Source: Actinomycetales bacterium
GTDB lineage: Bacteria; Actinomycetota; Actinomycetes; Actinomycetales; Dermatophilaceae
NCBI GenBank assembly: GCA_016715285.1
Contig: JADKAO010000005.1
Location: 62,001 to 126,000 of the forward strand
Reading direction: 5' to 3'
Length of the DNA: 64,000 nucleotides
In this document: positions 1 through 8,853 of the stretch, in pieces
How the letters are laid out: each line of letters starts with the position of its first letter
Numbering within the stretch: the stretch's first letter is position 1
Made by a program: the position numbers and the translations under genes
Notes under the pieces: model-generated
Databases searched by the model: none
What the model was told of the DNA's origin: nothing
The model's input: only the letters and a program-made list of their open reading frames with translations

Positions 1-1004
1 TTGGTATGCCGGGTACGCCCCCGCCCAGCCCCACAGTTCCGGACCCCACCGCCAGGCGTGCGGGCTGAGCATGAACCGCGCGTAGCCCACGATCACGGCG
101 GCCGCCACGAGCCACCCGACCGGGCCGTAGTCGGCATACACGTAGTCGATCCACGTGCCGAGCTTGATCTCGCTCGCGATGACCCGCCAGGCCGCCATGG
201 TCTTGGTGTAGGCCTCGGGGTCGCCGGTGGCGATGCGCGCGATGGTCGGCCACAGGTAGGTGAACGCCCCGGACAGGACCCCCAAGGCGCCGACGGCCAC
301 CCGATCGGGCACCGGGAACGGATCCGTCGCCCGGGCCCGCCACCGCACGATCGCAGTGAATGATGACGACCGGCGCCATGGCGAGCACGATGTTGCGGGT
401 CAAGGCGAGAGTGATGAGCGCGAGGCCGGCCCACCAGTACTGCCGCTTGCGCAACAGGGTAAGGACCAGGACGACCAGCAAGAGGGCGCACGACTCGGTG
501 TAGGTCGTCTGGAGCACCGGGCGCCGCGACATAGGTCGTCACCATCGTCGTCACGACGATCGCCTCCCACCGACCCACGGCGTCATCGATGAGGCGGAAG
601 ATCACCACCAGGGCCACCGCGCCGACCACCAGCGACAGGGTCGATCCCGCGACGTAGAAGTCCAGGCCGGTCACCCGCATCACCGCCCGGTCGAACAGCG
701 GGAAAACGGGATAGAAGGCCCACGGATTTTGCGCCACGGCGCCATCCGGACCCGTCGGCAAGGGTACGGGGTAGCCGGCGTCGGCGATCTCGTGGTACCA
801 CTGCCCATCCCAGTTGGCGGTGACGACGAAATACCCCGGCGCGGCAGGAGTGGGATAGAGGACTCGGGCGAAGTCCGCTCCAGCGACCATGGCCATCTGG
901 TGGGCTTGCATGACCTGGAAGTAGACCGCGTTGATGGCGCGCGTCACGGCATACAGGGCGAGGGGAACCACCGAGCGCGGGTGGCCACCAGCCGGCCCCA
1001 CCAC
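1..1004 (-). pseudogene. PIG-V-like membrane mannosyltransferase, frame-broken, 3' end outside window
   Basis: The protein resembles integral-membrane mannosyltransferases of the PIG-V type: an early transmembrane segment, then NWDGQWYHEIADAGYP and WAFYPVFP, which match the family's luminal/extracytoplasmic acidic loop motif. The coding signal changes frame twice. One frame runs from about 1004 to about 520 and ends in sense after VVTTMVTTYVAAP. A second frame, about 520 to 360, continues with the hydrophobic stretch LLLVVLVLTLLRKRQYWWAG and LALTRNIVLAMAPVVII. A third frame, about 360 to 1, continues with AIVRWRARATDPFPVP, GDPEAYTKTMAAW and YVYADYGPVGWLVAAAVIVG and is still open at the window edge. 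A third slip near 960 is possible, because another frame there gives a plausible start, MSPATWWGRLVATRARW. Either this is a decayed gene or the sequence has indel errors; other genes in the window show the same. Confidence 0.6.
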
Positions 1005-2671
1005 GTCGCAGGCGACATGCCGACCAGCCTAGAGCCTGGCGAGCTGATACCGCAGGTCAGAGCGGACCGCCGACGCTCGCTGAAGTGGCGGTCGCGTCGC
1101 GCGGCATATCGGAGCCGTTTGACGAGCTCCTCGCGCAGGGCGTCGGCCTCGATGACGACGTCGATGACAAGGTCGGCCGCGAGCCGCTGGAGGTCGACGT
1201 CTTCCTCGTACTCGGCCCGGCGGGCAGCGACAAAGGCGTCCCGCGCCGCGACCCCCTCCTCAGCCTCGACTTGGGCAATCTTGTTGGCGTAGACCGCGTT
1301 AGTCGCTGCCTCAGGGCCCATGACCGCGATCTTGGCCGTGGGCAGCGCGATGGTCGCGTCGGGGCCAAAGCCCGGTCCCCCCATGGCATAAAGCCCGGCG
1401 CCATAAGCCTTGCGAACAATGACGCAGAACTGGGGCACCGTGGCCTCGGAGACAGCCGACACCATCTTGGCGCCGTGGCGGATGATGCCCCCGCGCTCGA
1501 CCTCGGAGCCGATCATGAAGCCTGGCACGTCGGCGAGATAGATGAGCGGGATCGAGAAGGCATCGCAGAGCCAGATGAACCGCGCGGCCTTGTCGGCGCT
1601 GTCGGTGAACAGGACCCCGCCCTTGACTGCGGAGTTGTTGGCGACGATGCCGACGGTGTCACCCGCGATCCGCCCGAAGCCGATGACGAGCTCACCGGCG
1701 AACAGCGGCTTGATCTCAAAGAAGGACTCGTCGTCGACCAGACCGTCGATGACGTCGTGGATGTCGAACGGTTGGCTCTCGCGCTCGGGCACGGTATGCC
1801 GGGTGAGCGGCGCCGAGGGCTCGTCGGCGTGGTAGGTCGGCGCGTGCTCACGCCAGGACCCAGGCACGTAGGAGAAGTACAGCTTGGCGAGATCGATCGC
1901 CTCGGTGTCGTCGTGGGCGAGCAGGTCGCCGACCCCCGAGACGGTGCAGTGCATGCGAGCGCCGCCCATCTCATCGAGCGTGACCTTCTCGCCGACGACC
2001 ATCTCGGCCATGCGGGGGCTGCCGAGGTACATCGAGGCGTTGCCCTCGACCATGACGATGATGTCGCAGAAGCTCGGGATGTAGGCCCCGCCCGCTGCGC
2101 TCGGGCCAAAGAGACAACAAATCTGCGGGACTCGGCCAGACAGCGCTACTTGGTTATGGAAGATCCGCCCCGCCCCGCGCCGACCCGGGAACATCTCGAC
2201 CTGGTCGGTGATCCGCGCCCCCGCTGAGTCGACAAACCAAAAGACCGGAAGCTCTTCGCGCAGCGCCATTTCCGTGGCGCGGACGATCTTTTCGACCGTG
2301 CGCGAGCCCCACGAGCCGGCTTTGACGGTCGGGTCGTTGGCGATGACGATCGCGGGACGCCCCTCAACGGTCCCGCGACCAGTCACCACCCCGTCAGCCG
2401 GCAGGTCCGGTGCGAGCGAGTTGGCATAGCGCCCGTCCTCGACAAAGGACCCCTCGTCGAAAAGCAACGCTATGCGGTCACGCACATACAACTTGCCTTG
2501 AGCCGCAAGCTTTTTGGCCGCGCCTTCGGTCAGCGGGGCTTCAGTGCGCCGGTATGCCGTGGCAAATCGGGTGCGCACATCGGAGACACGGGGGTCATCC
2601 CCCACCCCGTCCGCAGCGAACGGCGTCGAGGCATCGGCGGCGAGTGGCGACGGGACGGGGGTGGACGGCAT
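944..2671 (-). CDS. Acyl-CoA carboxylase, beta (carboxyltransferase) subunit
   Basis: Transfers the carboxyl group from biotin to an acyl-CoA. The 575-residue frame shows the two-lobed crotonase fold of this family: FVEDGRYANSLAPDLPADGV, SAAGGAYIPSFCD with the oxyanion-hole glycines, then GGILFTDS-like and DVPGFMIGSEVE in the C-terminal lobe. It has no biotin domain, so it must work with a separate alpha subunit; one is encoded at 5619-7415 on the other strand. It lies 63 bases downstream of the acyl-CoA dehydrogenase gene on the same strand, which suggests branched-chain amino acid or odd-chain acyl-CoA breakdown. The family's usual C-terminus (DRHFSERR) falls near 1080. The frame continues about 40 residues beyond it into the next gene, so the natural stop may have been lost or shifted. 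The exact acyl substrate cannot be told from sequence. Confidence 0.85.
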   Translation of the reverse strand: MPSTPVPSPLAADASTPFAADGVGDDPRVSDVRTRFATAYRRTEAPLTEGAAKKLAAQGKLYVRDRIALLFDEGSFVEDGRYANSLAPDLPADGVVTGRGTVEGRPAIVIANDPTVKAGSWGSRTVEKIVRATEMALREELPVFWFVDSAGARITDQVEMFPGRRGAGRIFHNQVALSGRVPQICCLFGPSAAGGAYIPSFCDIIVMVEGNASMYLGSPRMAEMVVGEKVTLDEMGGARMHCTVSGVGDLLAHDDTEAIDLAKLYFSYVPGSWREHAPTYHADEPSAPLTRHTVPERESQPFDIHDVIDGLVDDESFFEIKPLFAGELVIGFGRIAGDTVGIVANNSAVKGGVLFTDSADKAARFIWLCDAFSIPLIYLADVPGFMIGSEVERGGIIRHGAKMVSAVSEATVPQFCVIVRKAYGAGLYAMGGPGFGPDATIALPTAKIAVMGPEAATNAVYANKIAQVEAEEGVAARDAFVAARRAEYEEDVDLQRLAADLVIDVVIEADALREELVKRLRYAARRDRHFSERRRSALTCGISSPGSRLVGMSPATWWGRLVATRARWFPSPCMP

Positions 2672-2734
2672 ACCTGCTCCTGCTGTTGTGGCTCGTGCGT
2701 CTGGCGCGCGGGGCGTGCGGATCGGGCCTGGCTC

Positions 2735-3919
2735 CTAGCCTTGCGGCAGACCGAGCCCGCGCGCAATGAGCATCCGCTGCACTTCCGACGTGCCTTCTCC
2801 GATCTCGAGGATCTTGGCATCCCGGTAGAAGCGCGCGACGGGGTACTCCTCCATGAAGCCGTTGCCGCCGAATATCTGAGTCGCGATCCGGGTCGCGGTC
2901 ACAGCCGCCTCGCTCGTGTAGAGCTTGGCGATCGACGCGGCCTGCTTGACCTCTTGCACGGAGCGACGGCCTTCGGCCATCTCGTCCTTGAGCCACGCGG
3001 CCTTGTAGACCAACAGTCGCGACGTCTCGGCCATGACCGCGAGGTCCGCGATCTGGAAGGAGACGCCCTGGTAGCTGCCGATCGGCTTGCCAAAGGCCAT
3101 CCGCGTCTTGCTGTAGGCCGTGGCCTCCTCGAGCATGCGCTCCACGCACCCGAGGGCGAGGGCCGCGATCGCGATCCGGCCGTCGTCAAGGGTCGCGAGG
3201 AACTGCGCGAACCCCTTGCCGCGCTGGCCGAGGAGGTTGGCCTCGGGGACGCGGACGTTGTCGAAGCTCAGGCCGTGCGTGTCAGAGCAGTGCCAGCCAA
3301 GCTTGTGATACGGCGTCTCAGCCGTGAAACCTGGTGTCCCAGAAGGGATCATGATCGCGCTGATCTCGGGGCTGCCGTTGTCGCGCGTCCCGGTGCGGGC
3401 GGTGACCGTGACGACGGAGGTGATCGACGAGCCGGAGTTGGTAATGAACGACTTGGAGCCGTTGACGACCCACTCGCCGTTGTCGATGACGGCCTTGGTC
3501 TTGGTGCCACCGGCGTCCGAGCCAGCCTCGGGCTCGGTCAGGCCGAAGCCCGCCAGGGTGCGTCCGGCGGCGAGATCGGGCAGCCAGGTTTGCTTCTGCT
3601 CGTCGGTGCCGTAGGTCAGGATCGGGTTGATCCCGAGGCCGACGCCGGCCTCAAGGGTGATGCCCATGGCTTGGTCGACGCGGCCGAGTTCCTCGATCGC
3701 GATGCACAGGTAGGTGAACTCGCCGCCGTGGCCAGCGCCACCGCCGTATTCCTCCGGCACGACGAGCCCAAAGAGACCAAGGTCACCCATCTTGGGCATG
3801 AGTTCGACCGGGAAGTATGCCGCTTTGTCCCATTCGGCGATGTGGGGGGCGATCTCGCCCTCGGCAAACTCACGGACGAGCTTGCGGAAATCCTCGTGGT
3901 CCTGGCTCAACTCGAACAC
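2735..3919 (-). CDS. Acyl-CoA dehydrogenase
   Basis: FAD-dependent alpha,beta-dehydrogenation of an acyl-CoA, passing electrons to ETF. The 394 residues match the full family length. Visible motifs are FGLTEPEAGSDAGGTKT around residue 125-140 (FAD/substrate binding signature), QIFGGNGFMEEYPVARFYRD near 350, and EGTSEVQRM at about 375. The Glu of EGT is in the position of the catalytic base of medium/short-chain enzymes; isovaleryl-CoA dehydrogenases carry another residue there, so I would not call it isovaleryl-specific. It precedes the carboxylase beta gene on the same strand and is divergent from a MerR regulator, with an operator palindrome between them. The pair probably belongs to an acyl-CoA degradation operon. 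Confidence 0.88.
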   Translation of the reverse strand: MFELSQDHEDFRKLVREFAEGEIAPHIAEWDKAAYFPVELMPKMGDLGLFGLVVPEEYGGGAGHGGEFTYLCIAIEELGRVDQAMGITLEAGVGLGINPILTYGTDEQKQTWLPDLAAGRTLAGFGLTEPEAGSDAGGTKTKAVIDNGEWVVNGSKSFITNSGSSITSVVTVTARTGTRDNGSPEISAIMIPSGTPGFTAETPYHKLGWHCSDTHGLSFDNVRVPEANLLGQRGKGFAQFLATLDDGRIAIAALALGCVERMLEEATAYSKTRMAFGKPIGSYQGVSFQIADLAVMAETSRLLVYKAAWLKDEMAEGRRSVQEVKQAASIAKLYTSEAAVTATRIATQIFGGNGFMEEYPVARFYRDAKILEIGEGTSEVQRMLIARGLGLPQG

Positions 3920-3970
3920 GGCAGCTCCTTTGCGGCGATCCGCCCAGCGATCTCCCGGTCACGCGACCGC

Positions 3971-3986
3971 TTGACGTTAACGTCAA
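3971..3986. promoter_or_regulatory. Perfect 16-bp palindrome, likely operator of the divergent MerR regulator
   Basis: TTGACGTTAACGTCAA is a perfect palindrome in the 75-bp gap between the divergent dehydrogenase and MerR genes. It is followed by an overlapping half-match (AACGTCAACGTAAA). It resembles the TTTACGTaaACGTAAA type of operator described for LiuR-like MerR regulators of branched-chain acyl-CoA catabolism. Its position 8 bases before the MerR ATG fits autoregulation as well as control of the dehydrogenase-carboxylase operon. Confidence 0.7.
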
Positions 3987-3994
3987 CGTAAAGC

Positions 3995-4423
3995 ATGGTG
4001 GGGGCTGTGACAAGTGGAGGCGATGCCATCGCGCGCGCGAGCGGCGGTGATCCCACGTGGACCATCGCCGAGATCGCCGCGGAGTTCGGGGTGACCCACC
4101 GCACGGTGCGCCACTATGAGGAACTCGGCCTCATCTCGCCCGAACGTCGCGGCACCACCCGCATCTATCGCCGGCGCGACCGCACCCGCCTCAACCTCAT
4201 CCTCCGTGGCAAGCGGTTGGGCTTCCCGCTGGAGCAGGTCCGGACGATCATCGACCTCTACGACTCCCCGAGGGGCAAGGCCAGTCAGCTGGAGTATTGC
4301 CTCGCGCAGATTGACGACCGGCGTGCCGACCTTGAGCAGCGCAGACGCGACATCGAGGACGCCCTCGCCGAGCTCGACACCTTCGCCGCCCGCTGCCGAG
4401 ACGACCTCGATCGACTCCGCTGA
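3995..4423 (+). CDS. MerR-family regulator, LiuR-like
   Basis: DNA-binding regulator of 142 residues. The MerR winged helix lies at about residues 22-90 (WTIAEIAAEFGVTHRTVRHY, then EELGLISPERRGTTRIYRRRD), followed by LILRGKRLGFPLEQVRTI, which is typical of LiuR-type regulators. The C-terminal third is a dimerising coiled coil (LEQRRRDIEDALAELDTFAA). No metal-binding cysteine pair is present, so an acyl-CoA or similar effector is more likely than a metal. It is divergent from the acyl-CoA dehydrogenase gene with a 16-bp palindrome between them. No clear ribosome-binding site precedes the ATG; translation may be leaderless, or begin at the GTG at 4007. Confidence 0.82.
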   Translation: MVGAVTSGGDAIARASGGDPTWTIAEIAAEFGVTHRTVRHYEELGLISPERRGTTRIYRRRDRTRLNLILRGKRLGFPLEQVRTIIDLYDSPRGKASQLEYCLAQIDDRRADLEQRRRDIEDALAELDTFAARCRDDLDRLR

Positions 4424-4449
4424 CGGACGGCCGTCATGCATCAGGAGCA

Positions 4450-4683
4450 CTAGCTCGCGACGTAACCCCGCTCGGGCCACTCCCCCGTCTTGCGCTGGCC
4501 CCGCAGAATCCCCGCAGCAGTAGCGACCAGACTGTGCGGCGGCTTGCCTTCTCCCCAGACGAGCCGGTGGGTGGACTTGTCTAGGCAGAGGGGTCGGTCC
4601 AACTCATCGGGCTCAAAGCCGTAGACATACTCGAGGCGCTCGGCCGTCTCCTCGACCTTGCGGTAGTAGCTCAAAAACGCCAT
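4450..4683 (-). CDS. Small conserved-looking hypothetical protein (77 aa)
   Basis: I do not recognise a named family. The protein is soluble, with a charged N-terminal half (SYYRKVEETAERLEYVYGFE) and a tail with GKPPHSLVATAAGILRG. It starts 3 bases after the stop of the aldo/keto reductase gene and is almost certainly co-transcribed and perhaps translationally coupled with it. No signal peptide, membrane segment or metal motif is visible. Confidence 0.6.
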   Translation of the reverse strand: MAFLSYYRKVEETAERLEYVYGFEPDELDRPLCLDKSTHRLVWGEGKPPHSLVATAAGILRGQRKTGEWPERGYVAS

Positions 4684-4686
4684 TGC

Positions 4687-5550
4687 TCAGCGAGAGTTGA
4701 CCGCGTGGAGGTTGAACTCGTCTGGGTTCGGACCGGTGCGCATCCCACGGTCGAGCACTCCAAAGGCGGCGAGGTCGTCGGCGTCGAGCGCAAAGCCAAA
4801 GACGTCGATGTTCTCGCGGATCCGTGAGGGGGTCACCGACTTGGGGATCACGACGGCGCCGAGGTCAAGGTGCCAGCGGATGATTGCTTGCGCGGGGGTC
4901 ACGCCGTGTTTGGCGGCCACCTCAGCAATCACCGGGTCATCGAGGACCTGCTTGCCGGAGGCGAGTGGGCTCCACGACTCGGTGACGATGCCGTGCTCGG
5001 CGTGGAAGGCACGCAGCTCGGCTTGCTGCAGGTAGGGGTGCAGCTCGATCTGGTTGATCGCGGGCAGCTCCCCCACCTCGTCTGCCAGCCGCTGCAAATG
5101 CGGGATGTGGAAGTTGCAGACGCCAATCGCTCGTACGCGCCCTTCGTCGCGGAGCGCCACGAGCTCGCGCCACGCGTCGACGTAGGCGTCCCCGGCGGGA
5201 GCCGGCCAGTGGATGAGATAGAGGTCGAGGGTGTCAAGACCGAGCCGCGCCATGGACGCGTCGAACGCCGCCCTCACCTCGCGGTGGTCGTCGTTCCAGA
5301 CTTTGGTCGTCACGAAAACGTCCTCGGACGGCATACCGGCGGCTCGTGCCGTGGCGAGCGCGCGGCCGACTCCCGATTCGTTGCCATAGATCCGGGCCGT
5401 GTCGATGTGGCGATAGCCCGACTCCAGGGCGGTGATCACGGCGGCCTCAACGGCGTCGTCGGGCACCTGCCACACCCCAAAACCCAACGCGGGAATGGCA
5501 ACGGTGGTCGCGCTGGAGCGCAAAGAGACGGTCGGGACAGAGGTGCTCAT
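4687..5550 (-). CDS. Aldo/keto reductase (2,5-diketo-D-gluconate reductase type)
   Basis: NADPH-dependent carbonyl reductase with the (beta/alpha)8 fold. The catalytic tetrad is visible: Asp and Tyr in HIDTARIYGNE (about residues 48-58), Lys in VTTKVWNDDH (about 83), and His in LIHWPAP (about 116). The C-terminal cofactor motif is VIPKSVTPSRIREN, where the basic residues favour NADP. Length 287 is normal for the AKR5-like bacterial branch. It is the first gene of a two-gene unit with the 77-aa protein downstream. The natural substrate cannot be inferred; these enzymes reduce keto-sugars and small aldehydes. Confidence 0.9.
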   Translation of the reverse strand: MSTSVPTVSLRSSATTVAIPALGFGVWQVPDDAVEAAVITALESGYRHIDTARIYGNESGVGRALATARAAGMPSEDVFVTTKVWNDDHREVRAAFDASMARLGLDTLDLYLIHWPAPAGDAYVDAWRELVALRDEGRVRAIGVCNFHIPHLQRLADEVGELPAINQIELHPYLQQAELRAFHAEHGIVTESWSPLASGKQVLDDPVIAEVAAKHGVTPAQAIIRWHLDLGAVVIPKSVTPSRIRENIDVFGFALDADDLAAFGVLDRGMRTGPNPDEFNLHAVNSR

Positions 5551-5618
5551 GGCGTCACCCTAGACGTCACATCAGGTATGCCGTGCCCTCGCGGCCCCCT
5601 GCCACTAGGCTCCGTCCC

Positions 5619-7415
5619 ATGGCCATCAGCAAAGTCTTGATCGCAAACCGCGGCGAGATCGCCGTCCGCATCGCTCGCGCCTGCAAGGACGCCGGCATCG
5701 GATCGGTCGCCGTCTACGCCGACCCCGACCGGGACGCTCTGCACGTCAAGGTTGCCGACGAGGCATACGCCCTCAACGGCTCGACCCCCGGTGACAGTTA
5801 CCTCGTCCAGGACAAGCTCATCGCCATCGCGAAGGAGTCTGGCGCCGACGCCGTGCACCCGGGCTATGGGTTCCTCGCCGAGAACGCTGGCTTCGCGCAG
5901 CGGGTCATGGACGAAGGTCTGGTCTGGATCGGCCCTGGACCGGCCGCCATCGACTCCCTCGGTGACAAGGTCAAGGCGCGGCACATTGCCCTCAAGGCCA
6001 ACGCCCCCCTCGTGCCCGGCACGAGCGACCCCGTGTCAGGGCCCGACGAAGTCGTTGAGTTCGCCAAGGAGCACGGCCTCCCGGTGGCGATCAAGGCGGC
6101 CTACGGCGGCGGTGGCCGTGGCCTCAAGGTCGCCCGCAATATGGAAGAAATCCCCGAGCTCTATGAGTCGGCTGTCCGTGAGGCGGTGACCGCGTTCGGG
6201 CGCGGCGAATGCTTCGTCGAGCGCTTCCTCGACCGTCCGCGCCACGTCGAAACCCAGTGTCTCGCAGACCAACACGGCAACGTCGTCGTGGTGTCGACGC
6301 GTGACTGCTCGCTGCAGCGCCGCAACCAGAAGCTCGTCGAAGAAGCCCCGGCGCCCTTCCTCACCGAGGCCCAGCACACCGAGTTGGTGCGTGCGTCCAA
6401 GGCCATCCTCAAGGAGGCCGGTTACGTCGGCGCTGGCACGTGCGAGTTCCTCGTCGGCCCCGCTGGTGACATCTCGTTCCTCGAGGTCAACACCCGCCTC
6501 CAGGTTGAGCACCCAGTCAGCGAAGAGGTCACCGGGATCGACCTCGTCCGCGAGCAGTTCCGCATCGCCAACGGTGAGGCGCTCGGCTTCGAGGACCCCG
6601 AGCCGCACTCGCACTCGATTGAGTTCCGGATCAACGGCGAAGACGCCGGTCGCGGCTTCTTGCCCGCCCCCGGCACGATCAGCCGGATGATCGTCCCGAG
6701 CGGCCCGGGCGTGCGCTGGGACTCCGGCGTCCTCGAAGGCGACACCATCGCCGGCGCCTTCGACTCGATGATCGCCAAGCTCATCGTCACCGGTCACGAC
6801 CGGCAGCAGGCGCTGGAGCGCTCCCGCCGTGTCCTCGACGAACTCGTCATCGAGGGCATGCCCACGGTGACGCCCTTCCACCGCGCGGTCGTCTCGGACG
6901 AAGCGTTCGCGCCAGCAGACCCCAACGCCCCCTTCACGATCCACACGCGCTGGATCGAGACCGAGTTCAACAACACCATCGAGGCGTATGCCGGTGGGGC
7001 GGCTGACGCTCCCGAGGCCCAAGAGCGTCAAAAGGTTGTTGTCGAAGTCGGCGGCAAGCGGATTGAGGTCAGCCTGCCCGGTGGGATCTCCTTCGGTGGC
7101 GGCGGTGGCGGGGGCAATGGCGCCGCCTCAAAGAAGCGGGCACCGAAGCGCGGCGGCGCGAGCAAGTCCGGCGCCGCAGCCTCGGGTGACTCCCTCACGG
7201 CCCCCATGCAAGGCACGATCGTCAAGGTCGCAGTCGAAGAAGGTCAGACGGTCGCCGCTGGCGAACTCATCATCGTCCTCGAGGCGATGAAGATGGAGCA
7301 GCCGATCAACGCTCACAAGGCCGGCGTCATCACCGGCCTCACCGCGAAGATCGGCGAAACCGTCACCAGCGGTTCGGTCCTCGCCGAGATCAAGGACGCA
7401 GCCGAAGAGGGCTAA
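5619..7415 (+). CDS. Acetyl-/propionyl-CoA carboxylase alpha subunit (biotin carboxylase plus biotin carrier)
   Basis: Carboxylates its own biotin with ATP and bicarbonate and presents it to a beta subunit. From the ATG at 5619 the protein has 598 residues. An N-terminal biotin-carboxylase domain begins MAISKVLIANRGEIAVR, with the ATP-grasp loop AAYGGGGRGLKVAR near residue 160 and FLEVNTRLQVEHPVSEEVTG near 290. A Gly-rich, Ala/Lys-rich linker (about 480-525) leads to the biotinyl domain with EAMKMEQ, the acceptor Lys being about residue 558. An upstream in-frame start at 5583 is less likely because family members begin at the Lys-Val-Leu-Ile-Ala-Asn strand. It is convergent with the flavin reductase gene; their stop codons overlap. 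The beta subunit at 944-2671 could be its partner. Confidence 0.93.
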   Translation: MAISKVLIANRGEIAVRIARACKDAGIGSVAVYADPDRDALHVKVADEAYALNGSTPGDSYLVQDKLIAIAKESGADAVHPGYGFLAENAGFAQRVMDEGLVWIGPGPAAIDSLGDKVKARHIALKANAPLVPGTSDPVSGPDEVVEFAKEHGLPVAIKAAYGGGGRGLKVARNMEEIPELYESAVREAVTAFGRGECFVERFLDRPRHVETQCLADQHGNVVVVSTRDCSLQRRNQKLVEEAPAPFLTEAQHTELVRASKAILKEAGYVGAGTCEFLVGPAGDISFLEVNTRLQVEHPVSEEVTGIDLVREQFRIANGEALGFEDPEPHSHSIEFRINGEDAGRGFLPAPGTISRMIVPSGPGVRWDSGVLEGDTIAGAFDSMIAKLIVTGHDRQQALERSRRVLDELVIEGMPTVTPFHRAVVSDEAFAPADPNAPFTIHTRWIETEFNNTIEAYAGGAADAPEAQERQKVVVEVGGKRIEVSLPGGISFGGGGGGGNGAASKKRAPKRGGASKSGAAASGDSLTAPMQGTIVKVAVEEGQTVAAGELIIVLEAMKMEQPINAHKAGVITGLTAKIGETVTSGSVLAEIKDAAEEG

Positions 7416-8800
7416 CCGATCGCGACGTGCAGGCGACGTGCCGCTTCACCGATCGACCCACTGATCGAGGGGTAGACCGTGAAGGCATTCGACAGGTCGT
7501 CTGCCGTCAGCCCGTTCTCGACCGCGATCGTCAGCGGGTAGATCAGCTCTGACGCGCGCGGCGCCACCACCACGCCGCCCAGGACCGTGCCCTGCCCCGG
7601 CCGGGCGAAGATCTTGACGAACCCGTCGTGGATGCTGTCCATCTTGGCGCGGGCGTTGGTGGCGAGCGGCAGCATGACGATCTGCGCGTCCACCTCGCCA
7701 GCTTCGATGTCCTGTTGTGAGACACCGACGGTGGCGATCTCGGGGTCAGTGAAAACGTTGGCCGACACGACGTCCAGCCGCAGCGGGCGCACGGCGTCAC
7801 CCAGTGAGTGCCACATCGCGATGCGCCCTTGCTGAGCCGCTACCGACGCAAGCGGGAGGACGCCGGTGCAGTCGCCCGCGGCATACACACCGCGCACGCT
7901 GGTCCTGGAGACGCCGTCGACGAGGATGTGCCTACCTGGCCCGACCTCGACACCGATGTCTTCGAGCCCGAGCCCGGTCGTTGCCGGGATCGACCCGACT
8001 GCGAGCAGCGCGTGCGTGCCCTCAATCGCGCGCCCGTCTTCGAGGCGAACAATGACTCCCTCGGGGGTGCGCTCGACGGCGCTCATCCGTGATCGGGAGA
8101 GGACCTCCATGCCTTCGCGACGGAAAACGTCCTCGATGACCCGCGCCGCGTCTGAGTCTTCACCCGGCAGCACTTGCTCACGGGACGAGACGAGGGTGAC
8201 GTGAGCACCCAGGCCGAGGTAGGCCTGCGCGAGTTCGGCCCCCGTGACACCCGACCCGACGACGATCAGCCGCTCAGGAACCGTCTTGAGCCCATAGATC
8301 TGGGTCCAGGTGAGGATGCGCTCCCCATCGGGCACAGCTGTCGCCATCACCCGAGGCGTCGCCCCCGTCGCGATCAGCACCACATCAGCGTCGAGTTCTT
8401 CGACACCGCCGTCGGCGAACTCCACCCGCACCCGGCTCGCGCTGAGCAGACGACCCGTGCCACGGCATACCCGCACGCCGTCGCCGACGAGGCGAGCGTG
8501 GATGTCCTGGCTCTGGGCGGAGGCGAGCGCGAGGATCCGGCCGTTGACGGCGCGCAGGTCCGTCACCTCGGTCGGCGCGACCTCGATCCCGGCCTCGACG
8601 GCCGCCCCGGTGCGCCGCAGGACGTGTGCCGTCGAAATGAGGCTCTTGCTCGGCACACAATCGGTGAGGACGCAGGAGCCGCCCAGTCCGTCGCGGTCCA
8701 CCACAGTGACAGTGGCGCCGAGGCGAGCGGCCACGAGGGCGGCTTCGTAGCCGCCGGGGCCGCCACCGATAACAACGACTGAAGAGGTTCGTCCGATCAC
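7412..8800 (-). CDS. Flavoprotein disulfide reductase family, NAD(P)H-quinone dehydrogenase (LpdA-like)
   Basis: FAD/NAD(P)-binding reductase of 462 residues. The N-terminal dinucleotide fold is VVVIGGGPGGYEAALVAARL, followed by GGSCVLTDCVPSKS with a CxxxxC pair. A second NAD(P) site is VVGSGVTGAELAQAYLGLG, and the FAD-binding YAAGDCTG lies near 310. The C-terminal region reads TVYPSISGS where classical lipoamide dehydrogenases have a His-Glu pair, which matches the mycobacterial LpdA (Rv3303c) type that reduces quinones rather than lipoamide. The order with the downstream purine nucleoside phosphorylase and phosphosugar mutase genes also recalls the Rv3303c-Rv3308 region. Expected in the cytoplasm or at the membrane face. 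Confidence 0.85.
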   Translation of the reverse strand: MIGRTSSVVVIGGGPGGYEAALVAARLGATVTVVDRDGLGGSCVLTDCVPSKSLISTAHVLRRTGAAVEAGIEVAPTEVTDLRAVNGRILALASAQSQDIHARLVGDGVRVCRGTGRLLSASRVRVEFADGGVEELDADVVLIATGATPRVMATAVPDGERILTWTQIYGLKTVPERLIVVGSGVTGAELAQAYLGLGAHVTLVSSREQVLPGEDSDAARVIEDVFRREGMEVLSRSRMSAVERTPEGVIVRLEDGRAIEGTHALLAVGSIPATTGLGLEDIGVEVGPGRHILVDGVSRTSVRGVYAAGDCTGVLPLASVAAQQGRIAMWHSLGDAVRPLRLDVVSANVFTDPEIATVGVSQQDIEAGEVDAQIVMLPLATNARAKMDSIHDGFVKIFARPGQGTVLGGVVVAPRASELIYPLTIAVENGLTADDLSNAFTVYPSISGSIGEAARRLHVAIG

Positions 8801-8853
8801 CCGAGATATCCAATCATCAATGCGCTGACCGGATCGGGCGCGACCGGTCTAGA

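Noticed and set aside
2498..3991. A 497-aa plus-strand open frame opposite the acyl-CoA dehydrogenase
   Set aside because: Arg/Gly/Asp-rich antisense sequence without family features; the minus-strand gene has full-length acyl-CoA dehydrogenase motifs.
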